NCBI GenBank assembly: GCA_029961685.1
Contig: JARWKL010000001.1
Location: 56,841,314 to 56,905,313 of the forward strand
DNA length: 64,000 bases
From: Aristolochia californica
Lineage: Eukaryota; Streptophyta; Magnoliopsida; Piperales; Aristolochiaceae
Direction of reading: 5' to 3'
The stretch's first letter is position 1, and each line of letters opens with the position of its first letter. Shown here one piece after another: positions 39,801 through 51,800 of the stretch. The notes below the pieces were generated by a model that searched no databases, was not told where the DNA came from, and was given only the letters and a program-made list of their open reading frames with translations. Made by a program: the position numbers and the translations under genes.

Positions 39801-42800
39801 TGTCCAGAAACAGGAAATATCTGCTGATTTGAACAAAAGTAAAGAAGTTTTAAGGAATCAAGATCAATTGAAACGAAACATCGATGATAATTTGAACTAT
39901 AGGAGAACAAAGGCTGATGTTGACCAACTCACCCAGGAAATACAATCATTAGAAGATAAGAAGGAAAAGATTGGTGGGGTTTCTATATTTGAAGCTGATC
40001 TTAGAAAGCACATTCAAGAAAGAGAAAGACTTCTTTCTGAGGTAATTCTAGCTTCCAAATGTGTTTGTTTTATTTTGATTTGTTGAAATATATCCGGATT
40101 CATATGTTGGAATATGTCCAGATTCATCATGCAGGTATGTCCTGATTCATTCTCTTATTGTCTTGCTGAAATCTCTCCTATATTAGAGAGTGCAGATTAG
40201 CTTTAAATTAATCGACTTTCCTTATATTCATCATCCTATGTTTGTATATATTGTAGCCATTGTAGTTGTGATTTAAGAAAATTGTATAAGAAGTTTTTCT
40301 TCTTCATTTTCATTTTGGTTTCAAAGCTTAGGCTCTAAATTCTTCTTTTTCCCATCATCTAGCCATCATGTCTGAAACTTCCGAGTCCTCTACAATCACC
40401 TCAATTCTGTAGCAAACTCCTAAACCTGAGAATCCCACCCTCCAAATTTCTACAATTAAACTGAATGGAAGGAACTTTATGGAGTGGTCTCAATCTACCA
40501 AAATCTTTTTGATGAGTCCGGGAAGTTTAAATATGTGAATGGAGTCGCAAAGGCACCGTCAAAGAATGATAAGTCCTACGAGACATGGGAGTTGCCAATA
40601 CCACTATCATGTTGTGACTACTACACTCTATGCAGCCTGAGATTAGTAGAACATATCTATTACTTCCTACTGCTACGGATTTGGTTGGTTGTGCAAAAAA
40701 CGTTTTCCAAGATAAGATTTACTTCTCAAATTTTCTAGATAAAACGGCAAGTCCACAAGACAAAATAGGTGTCCTCAAGTGTTACAAACTACTAAAACAA
40801 ATTACAAGGGTTGTTTACAGAGTTAGATATGTATCAATATGTAGAATCTGTTGTAGACGAGGAAGACTGAAAGACATGTTGGAGAGGGAGAGAGTGTTCC
40901 AGTTCTTGTTGGGACTCAATCTTGAATTCAACCTAGTATGTGACCGTATTTTTGGTAAAGAACTCTTTCCTAATCTTACTGAAGCTTTTACTCTTGTTCA
41001 AGGGGCTAAAAGTCAAAAAGGGCTATTGGGTGACAAAGAACCTGATCATTAAAAGTTGATTGTGGAAAGCTCAACGTTGGTGGGAGCCAAATCCCTTTCC
41101 AATGGTAGAGAACAAAAAAGGGGCTAAGAAAGATAAAAGATAGTGTAACTGTTAAGGAATAGTCCCACATGGATTAGTGAGTACAAAGATCTTGAGTTTA
41201 TTAGTTGGGAAAGAGGCTTCCTAAGTTGTCTAGTCATTTTGGGATGGGCCTTAGACCCAACTTCACAGTAACTATTGCAATAAGCCCAGATATACTAGGG
41301 AATCATGATGGAAGTAACATGGCAAACCTTCTAATTGGAAGAACAAAGATGATTAAGGTATACAGGCAGCTACACAAAGTTAAGGAGCAGTTCATCCCAG
41401 TAGTTTCGAGGCACCTTTATTCGGTAAGAACAGTTCGAACATCTGTATGGACTATTGAGTCAGTCCAAATCTAATCCTTATACCTCCGCTACTAGTTCAC
41501 TTGTTCAAAAAGGTAGTTCTCTTGTTGCCTTTAACTCTTCTTTTGATCACACAATATGGGTAGTTGATTCATATGCTAGTGATCATCTGACTAGTCTTTC
41601 TCATTTGTTCTTGTCCTATTCTCCTTGTCTTAGTAATCTTGAAGTGTGTATTGCAAATGGGTCTTTATCTTTAGTTGCAGGGAAAGGTTCTATTGTTCTT
41701 TCTAAGAATCTGACATTACAATCTCTCTTATATGTTCCTAACTTGTCTTGTAATCTTTTGTCCATCAGCAAACTCACTAAAGATTCAAATTGTGTTGCTA
41801 AGTTCTGTCAAATCACGAAGTGAATTTCTGGATATGTGCTCAGGGAATATGATTGGTAATGTTAGAGAGGTTGATCAACTCTACTACTTTGATGGAAGTG
41901 CATCCTTGGTTAGACAAACACAAATTTCAGGCAATTTATTTTCCCTATCTATTAAAGATGAAATAATGTTATGGCATGATTGACTAGGTCATCCAAATTT
42001 CTTATATTTGAGTAAGTTGTTTCCTTCACTTTTCAAGAATGAAAATATTTCTCTTTTTCAATGTGAAATTTTTCAACTTGCCAAATATCAACGTACCACC
42101 TTTCCTTCTCAACCTTACAATCCCAACTTTTTTGTCACATATATAGTGACATTTTGAGAGTGAAAAATATAACCGGGACACTGTGGTTCATTAGATTCAT
42201 AAATGATCCTACACGAGTTTGAGTGTATATTTGAAAGAAAAATCCAAGGCGCCAAGGTATTTCAAAACTTTTATACTATGATTGAAACCCAATTCCATGC
42301 GAAAATTCAAATCCTAAAAACGGATAATGTAAATAGTATTTCAGTTCAGTTTGGTGGTAATTCGTTATTCCGTTACTTTTCTTTTTGTCATGGTTTGTTG
42401 AACCAAACAGGAAGATGGTGAGCGGACGAAGAAAAGGAGTGGCAAGAGGAGCGCAATGAAGAGACAAGAGAAGACAATGGAGATCGTCGGCAAGACACTG
42501 GTGAAGGAGCAAGGGACTTTCCTCTGGGGCACACGTTCACAACATGACCAACTGAGAGGATGAAGCCCCACTCCTACCAACCTTGAAGTTCGGAGATGGA
42601 ACCTCACACTCCACGAATGTTGATCAAGATGGCTGTTTTGAACACTGCGAGGGGCTCCTTCCTAGACCACGGCAAAGTGACGATTTGAGGACCTGAACCA
42701 AAGGAGAAGAAGACAATCCCCCTTGGCAGACTGTCAACAGTAGTGCTTTGCGTAGAAGACAAAATCTCGAGAACCCCACTCCCCATGCTAGCTATAGCTT

Positions 42801-45800
42801 CATATATGGACACACAAGTATCACCCTTAGCCAATCAACTTATCACACTAGCTTGGCTATTCGGATTTTGTCAAGAACCCATGACAAGCGATCATTCATC
42901 TCCCATCTTGGTAACTGCTTGTGCGACCTTCATCCAACTTTTTGATTTAGTCAATAATCAAAACTCTATGAGCAACTGCACCAGAGAGCTCTGGACCGGT
43001 AACTTAGTGTTCTACCTCTCCACCTTTGACTACAAAGGCTCCAAGGGGTGCAAGATCATGCAGTGCTGCGCTGGAGCCTTTGTAACACAAGAATGCACAC
43101 CCGTTCCTCCCCTCTGAGCTAACACGTTTGGCTCTGTTCCCTCTACTCCCAACCTGTTTGCAAGCCAACTCACTACCCCACCTCCCCTTAGCCCACCATT
43201 ACCACTGCCGCAAAATACCATGATACCACCAATGCCTTTCAACCCCACCCACACGGATTGAAACAATGAAGGATTATGTTACTAATCACACTTCTTACCC
43301 AGTTACTTGTTGATGGAAGAGAAAAGCTCGCCAATACTCTTCATGTAGGAGCATCTACTGTTTAGACATCAGGTCAACACATCTCCAATTAGTTTGTCAA
43401 TCAACTTCACCTTGACTATGCTCTAAACTTTTCCCATGACCAACACTACATCTGACTCCTTATCTTCCAAATCTCTGAGGAAAAATTTGTTGTGTTAAAC
43501 ATCATCACTCACACAGGTTCTCCCATCACCACATCTGAAGACTGGAAACCAACCCAGACACATTTCTCCTTTGGACAATGGACAACCATCAAAGGATTGC
43601 CAATTGAGTTGTGATGTCATCACACTGTGGAAAGCATTGCATGCATCTTTTGGACACTTCTTCTAGACGAATCAACTGCTTTACGATCAAAACTGGACTA
43701 TGCCAAAATCTTTATCCTTCTAGACCGGCCCCGATCGGGGATCCAGTTCCTCGAGATTGCCTGTGGAAATGTCTTCTTTTGGATCCAGCTCATCTTTGAA
43801 TGCTTCAGCCCCAACCTTGGCAATTCTTGTAGCTTGGTCAACTCACAAGCTAGAAACCAACTCAGTGAGTCTAACCTGGCCACTCACCACAAACCTGCTA
43901 AAAGACCCCACATTGAGTCAAGGCCAGCTGCTGGCCCCTGCAACCAATCCCCCTCCACCCCCCAACCCAAATTCCTTTTTTTTTTTAAATGATGCTGATT
44001 TGTATTACGACAAAAGCTCAAAATAGCAATTTACAAAGAGGGGAAGCCTTCCCAAACAATGAGAGATTCCTAGAAAGTTCTGAATTTTGCCAATTTATCA
44101 GCCAAAGAGTTGGCTGATCTAGGAATGAGATTCCAATTACAATGGATAAAAAATACAATGTCAGCAATACTATCTGTGATGGGCTAGTAGTGCCAAGGGG
44201 GGGAGTTGTATTTGGAACACCAACTAATAACAGTCTTCGAGTCGCCTTCAATGATTAACTTGCCATAGAGACGATCCTTGAAGATTTGGAAGCCGAATAG
44301 AAAGAGCACTAACTTCAGCAATATTAGAATCGGCAATGCCCACCAGACAAGCATAAGAAAGAATAGGGTCTCCATTGTGACCTCTAAATACACCGCCTAC
44401 TCTAGCCGGCCTAGGACAACCAATAGCACTACTATCAAAATTTAGCTTAATGTAGTCGCAAGGGGGAGAATCCCAGATGGCCATACTCGAAGTTCTGCAG
44501 GGGCCAGATATATGATCGAGCTCCAATTTTCCCAAAGGGAAACACCCGATAGAGCGGCAAATTCCTTCCTTGTATGAAGCCAGCTCGAGATGAGGCCAAT
44601 GGCATGAGAAGTCGTGTTGTCCGGGGTGCAAGCTTTTGAGTTGAATCTCAGGTTATTTCGCTCGAGCCAAATGCACCATGGAACATGCGCAAGATAGGCC
44701 GAAAATATTAACTTGCCCAACCGAGGAAGGTGAATCCCTCTAACCATCTCAAAGGTGCCAAAGAGGTCCTGATGTAGCCCCACTTGGAGCCCAATCTTCT
44801 GAAAAATCTTCATCCAGACTTGCCATGAAAATCCACAGTGTAAGAGGACATGCTGGACTGTCTCATCGCACTCACCACAAAGGGGACAAGAAAGATCAGG
44901 GGCGGTGAAGCCTCTTCTATGAAGGTTGTCAGAAGTAAGAATATGTTCTCTGATGGCTGACCACACGAAAAATTTGATTTTGCTTGGCACTGAGAGTTTC
45001 CTAGCCAAATTTGCCTTGTGCTCATTTATATTATAGTCTTGCTTTCTGATATGAGAGTAAGTAGAAGTAACAGTGAGGCCATTAATGCTAGGCTTCCAAA
45101 TCAACTTATCAATTGAATGCTCCCGAATAATAGAACTGTTGAGTCTAGTCAGGAGAGCAAAAAGCCGAGGATTCCTCATCATTTAGTCCCCGGTGGAAAG
45201 GGAGACTCCGCGACTGATCTCTCCATGAATCAGCCACAGAGCAAGAGAGGTCACTAGCCACCCTATGCTGCCCTGGGAAGTCCTCTGATAGGGATCAGGG
45301 GCCATACCATTAATCCGATTTGAAGAGTAGGGTCCTTCCATTGCCCGTGTGAAACAAGGTAGCATCTCTGAATACTGGAAGGAACTTGAAAATTGATTTC
45401 CATATCAGGGATTGAAGGCGAGCGGCGCCACCCTCTCTCCACCAGGCACCCGAAAAGTAAAGGTAAAATTTAACTATATTCTTCCATAAACTGTTATGCT
45501 TGTAGTTGAAGTTCCAAATCCATTTGAGCATAAGAGCTTTGTTCATTTCCCTCGTTGGCTGGATACCTAATCCTCCCCTATTATAAGGCATGGAAATATC
45601 CTTCCATCTAACCAAATGGTATCTAAAGGTGTCTTCTGATCCTCTCTAGAGAAATCATTGACAGATGACATCAATTTTGGAGCATTCAGAGGTCGGACAG
45701 TGTATAAATGATAACATATAATTTGGTAGCCCTGCCAGACAAGACTTGAGGAGAGTGAGACGCCCCGCTGTAGATAAAAACTTACCCCTCCAAGTTGCTA

Positions 45801-48800
45801 GCCTCTTTTCAAATTTCTCAATGAGGGGGAACCATAGTGACGTCGAAGGCCGATAATCAAAAAGTGGGAGCCCAAGATATGTAGCTGGCATATTTCCCAC
45901 AGAGCATCCCAAGTAGTCCGCTATATCCCGAAGCCCAGGTGGATCAATGTGGTAGCCAAAAAGAGTGGTTTTTCCCCAGTTTATATTATGACCGGAAGCC
46001 AATTCAAATAATCCCAAAACAGCACGCAATTTTCTGATCTGATCCATAGTACCAACCCCGAAGCAAATAGTATCATCTGCAAACTAGAGGATCGAAATAT
46101 CAAAGGTCGTGCAATCTGTCGTGGGGAGGAACCATCCTATGTTCTTGGCCAATTAGATCAAGGAGGATAGATATTCCGCTACCATGTTGAAGAGCAAGGG
46201 GGAGAGGGGGTCTCCCTGTCTGATTCCCTTGGTTCCCTTAAAATACCCACAAACTGTTCTATTGAGAAGAAACGTCATTTTTCCCCGAATCTCATCTTCC
46301 CGAGGAGGGTGTCCAGAAACTTCCAGTTAACTCTGTCAAATGTTTTTTCGAAGTCTAGCTTGAGAATGAATCTGGGGAGCTTGAGAGCTTTGAAATGATG
46401 ACTAAGTTCATGACATGCCATGGCCGAATAAAAAATGTTTCTTCCCTTATTAAAAGCTCTCTGGCCATGGTGAATGGCAATAGCGAGGACCGCCTTGAGT
46501 CGACTAGCAAGGAGGCTCATAATCACCTTATATGCACTGGTGGTGAGACTAATCGGCCTAAAGTCGGATGGGAGCTCTGCCCCATCTTTTTTAGGGATGA
46601 GGGTAATGAAAGAGGCTCCAATGCTCCTATATCTGATGCCATGCTCATAAAAGGAGCGGGCCATGTCGGAAATGTCGTCTCTGATGAAGAGCCAGCAATG
46701 GCGATAAAATTCCCCCTAGAATCCATCCGGGCCCGGAGTGCGATCCAAAGGAAGACCAAGTGTTGCAATTTCAATTTCCCGGTTAGAGAAGGGGAGCTCG
46801 ATGAGGCTAGCTACAACTGATGGAATAACCTGGAGGTTAACCCTTTGGAAGAAAGGGCAGACTAGTTGGTGATCAGAGTATAAATCTGCAAAAAAAAATC
46901 ATCAGTGAGTCAGAAATAAGGGTTTAGTCTGAGGTGGTCTCACCGTTGACGCTGAGCATGGTGATGCAGTTGGCCCTTCTTCGTGCAAAGGCGACTGCAT
47001 GGAAGAATTAGTATTAGGATCGGAGAGCCATTTGAATCTTGCACGTTACTTCTAGTGCACTAGCTCGCTGTGGGCGAAGGACTGCAATTGCCCTCGAAGG
47101 GCATACCTCTGAGAGACCTCTAGACTCCTCGGCGTCGAGAGTGGCTATAGGGCATTGGCTCTCACAACTGAGGAAGAGGCCTTCTTATCGGAGGCCCAAG
47201 ACCGCAACAATGGCTTCAACATCTTGAGCTTGATTGAGAAGGTCCACCATAACACATTTGAGTAGGTTTTGTATGGGCCAGGGGTATTTTTGGTGGGGGA
47301 TTGGGGTGGGTGGGTGATGTGTCGGATAAATGGGAGGGAAAGCGGAGGGGTCAGCGAGAATAGGTCCCGTGCCAGTGATCCGTGATTGGTCCAAAGCAAT
47401 GATGGAGCCAAACTTAGACACGACTCTCGAAAAAACTGCGTTCTGCCATAGCTCGGCAGGAAGCCCTGTAACAGATATCCATTGACCGTATTGGCTGGAG
47501 GGTGCTGAGGGGAGCCACTCTGAGACCCCAATGATGCTTGAGGTGGTGTGGGCTATGAGGGCAAGAGCCGCAAAAGTCTCCTGTTGGGTTCCGAAATGAA
47601 CAAGCCAAGTTATACTCGGATAGCAAGACGGTTATTAGCATTTCCCATTATCCAACACAATGCGACAAGAAAAAGCACATTGAGATCGATTCGACATTTT
47701 ATCAAAGAGATGATAGATGTAGTATTATATATTTTGTTTATTCCTACCAAACAACAGGATGCAAATATTTTCATGAAGAGTCTTCAACCACTACAATTTG
47801 ACTTCCTAATTGGCAAACTAGGAATGTTCAACATTTATAAACCACCTTGAGGGGGAGTGTTGAAATATGTCCAAATTCATTCTCTTATTGTCTTGCTGAA
47901 ATCTCTCCTATATTAGAGGCTAGATTAGCTCTAGGAATTAATCAACTTTCCTTTTATTCATCATCCTATGTTGTATATATTGTAACCATTGTAGTTGTAA
48001 TCTAAGAAATTGTATAAGAAGAAGTTTTTCTTCTTCATTTTCATTTCGATTCATCTCAGATAAGTGATGTCTGAGAAAAAGTTAATGGTTTGGAAGCTAA
48101 CATGGTCTCTTAGAAGTGCTTCCTGTGCTTATCTACTAGGTGGGTACTTATTCTTCCATGGTTTTTAGAGTGGTTGTGGAAGGGATTAAACCTCACCTTC
48201 ACTCGTTTTTGTAGTCGAGTGAACTACCTTAATTGTATAAACCATTTGATGTTTTTAACTTTAGTTCTTTTCAGTGAAATCCAAATCTTTAACTTGTTCA
48301 TCCTAATGGTAGTAAAAATTCCTTTTGACCTATCTTTACAGCTCAACAGATGTCAAGGCACCTTGTCAGTGTATCATTGCAATATTTCAAGACATAAACT
48401 GGACCTTAAACAAGCACAGTACAATGATATTGACAAGCGTTACTTTAACCAGCTGATCCAGCTCAAGGTTATATTTTCTACATCTCATCCATTCCCGACT
48501 TGGTATTGATTATTCTTAACCATCAGATGTTCTTAAATTCTAAGTAAAACGTTCTGCTGCAGACAACTGAAATGGCTAACAAGGACCTGGACAGATACTA
48601 CAATGCACTTGATAAGTAAGTCTGTAAAACTTTTCTTGTGCTTTTTTAAAATTTTTTTATTGTTAATACAACAACTTAGCAGAAATAAAATAGCTTGACC
48701 TGAAATTGTAATATAATTCAAGAAATCACATGTATCTAATCATTCCTCATAACTTCAGCTGCCCACAGATCACATTCAATCACATTATCTAATTGTTATT

Positions 48801-51800
48801 CTTGAGTTAGATACTTAAGCATGGGCAATTTGGTCTTTTTACTATTATGGGTAGTTTAGTCATTATGTCGCTTTATGTCTTTATATGAGTTGTCTACATG
48901 TACAGGTTTCTCTACGGGTGCTTTAGTCTTCTTAACATCTTTTCTATATACTGCTTAAGTGAGGGGCAAATATGTCTTCACAGCAATTCTAATTGATCTT
49001 GAAGGTGGAAGTTCAAGGCACAACCCATTGTTGCCTTTGAATGAGGAATTCGGTCTTTCATCTTATGGAGTCTCGGCAACCTAAAAACTTTGCTGAATTT
49101 CAGTTGGAGAAGGAACGAATATTATAGTAGTGATTCGTAAGGTTTTGGTTGGTCGACTTTTATTGATGCCTTGGAATCGATTGTCTTCCAGGACAGGGAC
49201 AGCGGTCATTGCATTTGCATGATGTTAGAATGGGTGTGCAGACTTAGCATTTCAGGCCATAGCATAACATTGACTGCAAGTGGTACGTATTGGGAATTGT
49301 TACTTTGATCTCAAACTCACAATGCCCCACTAGTTGTAGTGGAAGAAGCATAGTTGCAAGAAGGGCCAGAATTTTTACAGAACAGTTTGGTAGGTATGAG
49401 GGAAGAATATGGATGGCAGCGGGATGGGTACTGGATAGGTTTTAGATTGGGTTTTCTAAAATCCATCCAGTACCCGTCCAGCCCCGCAACCCTATCCTTG
49501 CTCTACCCTGTGTTGGGTTGATTTTTCAACCTCATCTCTACTGCCCCTTCCTTGCATAGTAAAAAAAATGCATGTTCATTAAAAAGGTATCTAATTCTTA
49601 ATTGATTACCATTTTGAGCATTAAAAAAGATTTAAAAAGTATTTTGATGAAAAAAAAGGTATATAGTGTGGCATATATATAGCATATATTTATGGGAGGA
49701 CAGCAGGGATGAAAAATCCCATCCCTGTCCTGAACCCTCTCATGGATTTAGGGGTCACCACAGCCTTGCCTTTAGCAGGGTGGATTTAGTGGCCATCTCT
49801 AAAGAAGAAGGTTGGTGGGATTTTATTACGTTATGCAGCTGGTATGAGAGTGGTGGTCTTTGAAATAGATGTTTGCAAATCTCGTCTTATTGCCAAGAGA
49901 TGGTTGATAATTCTCTCCAGTCATGAAGCCTAAAAAGAAATTCATCTCATAAAGAAAGATTTATGGCAAAATTTTCTCTAACTTGCAACCTTGGAGTAAG
50001 GGGAGTGAGAGCAAAACGTTTTATTTTGGATTAATATAGTGGTATTCATGTTTTATTTTAGGGAAGAGCAGGTGAATTGGTTTATGTTTACTGTACTTTG
50101 GGTTTGTTGACAGCGTCATATATTTAAGCTAAACAGAAGAGTGTTCATGTCCAAAGTCATCATGCATCATCATTGTTTCGGTCTCTGTGGTTGCTCCCAA
50201 AGGTTAAATTTTTTCTTTTGGTATGAATCCGAAACTTAAATTTTTAATGTTTGAGAAATTAAATCGTAGGGATCAGCATATTCAAAATTCTGATGGTAAG
50301 TTTTTGAATGTTGCATATGAGTTTGAGGATAATCATATGGATCTTTCAAGAATTTATTGGGCATGCAGGTGCCAAGAACTAAGGAAGGAATCTTATAGTC
50401 TCAAATAAAATATAACTTAGATCTTCTCAATGGAACCGGTATGCTAGGGTGCAAGCTAGCTGAAACACCCATGGATGCAAATTGCAAATTGAGTGCAAAT
50501 GCCGGTGTTGAGGTTAATCAGGGACAATATCAATGATTAGTTGAGAAATTGATTTACTTATCTCATACATTGCTTTTTTAGTGAGTATTGTGAACCAATT
50601 CATGCACTCCCCTTGTGAGGAACACTTAAATGCAGTTTATAGGATTATCAAATATCTTAAACAGTCTTCAAGAAAGGGATTATTGTTCAAGAAAAGTGAC
50701 AATGTATTTGTTAAAGCATCCACTAATTCTGAGTGGGTTAGACATATAAATGATAGGAGGTCTGCATCTGGATATTGCACCTTTATAGGAGGAAATCTAG
50801 TAACTTGGAGAAGCAAAAAGCAGAATGTGGTGGCTAGAAGCAGTGCTGAAGCTAAGTTTCGTGCTGTTGCACAAGGGATATGTGAGCTTCTATGGATAAA
50901 ACAGCTTCTAAGTGAGTTGAAGATTGTGTTTACCCAACCTATGAAGTTATATTCAGATAGCAAGGCAGCTATTAGCATTTCCTATAATCCAGTTCAGCAC
51001 GATAGGACAAAGCACGTTGAGATCGATCTGCATTTTATCAAAGAGAAGCTAGATGAAGGAGTATTCTATATTCCTTTTATTCCTACCAAATAACAGGTGG
51101 CAGATATATTCACAAAGAGTCTTTAATGACAGCAATTTGATTTCTTAATTGGCAAGCTGGGAATGCTCAATATTTTTAAACCAGCTTGAGGGGGAGTGTT
51201 GAACTATGTCTGGATTCATTCTCCCGTATTAGAGGCTAGATTAGCTCTAGGAATTAGTCACCTTTCGTTTATCTACAATCCTATGTTGTATAGATTGTAA
51301 CCGTTGTAGTTGTGATTTAAGAAATTGTATAGATAGTGTTTCTTCTTCATTTTCATCACTTTCATAAGTTGTTCAAGAATTATACACATTGACTTTTCGG
51401 CTGCTGGAGCATCATTGTTTTTTTTTTTTTTTTTTCATGAGAATAATTTCTTAGTGTACTTTTTTTCTCTTGGTAGCTTGTAGTAGTTACAAAACAGGAC
51501 CTAAATATTCAAGTTCTTCCTTGGAACTTGAAAACCAGGAATTTTCTAGAGTTGAGAAGATAAAGTTTGGGTTACCCTCATTCCAGCTCTCTATCAATAA
51601 TTTGACGGCCTTACTCTTTGCCACTTCAATCCTAAAACAGTACTTGGATGCCCTGAAGTCTTTGGCTTGAAAGTGCTTTTTGGTACGAGTTTCAACTTCA
51701 GCAATGCCCACAAAATCATCCCTTGAAACTACGATATCATCTGCATAATTAGCACACCTTCACCAGATTTCCTTAGCATAAAAAAACACTGAATGATCAA

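Larger units (their letters stand above)
40081..48046 (+). mobile_element. Ty1/copia retrotransposon, plus strand, with internal LINE replacement
   Basis: The 5' LTR (40081-40315) and 3' LTR (47858-48046) share ctcttattgtcttgctgaaatc and the tail ttcttcttcattttcat. A primer site TGGTTTCAAAGC begins at 40316; a polypurine tract gagggggag ends at 47857. Gag remnants start near 40367 ([17 protein letters not shown]). Zinc-knuckle, protease ([12 protein letters not shown], 41562) and pre-integrase/integrase pieces run to about 42350. RT is missing; RNase H resumes near 47613. Flanks tgatt (40076-40080) and cgatt (48047-48051) may be a decayed target duplication. It starts 39 bases after a RAD50 exon. 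Confidence 0.85.

Noticed and set aside
40630..41052. 140-codon frame as a host gene
   Set aside because: It is the copia gag remnant, placed just after the primer site and ahead of the protease.
42743..43117. 124-codon plus-strand frame as a possible host gene
   Set aside because: No start context, no family, and it is embedded in LINE-type sequence inside a copia.
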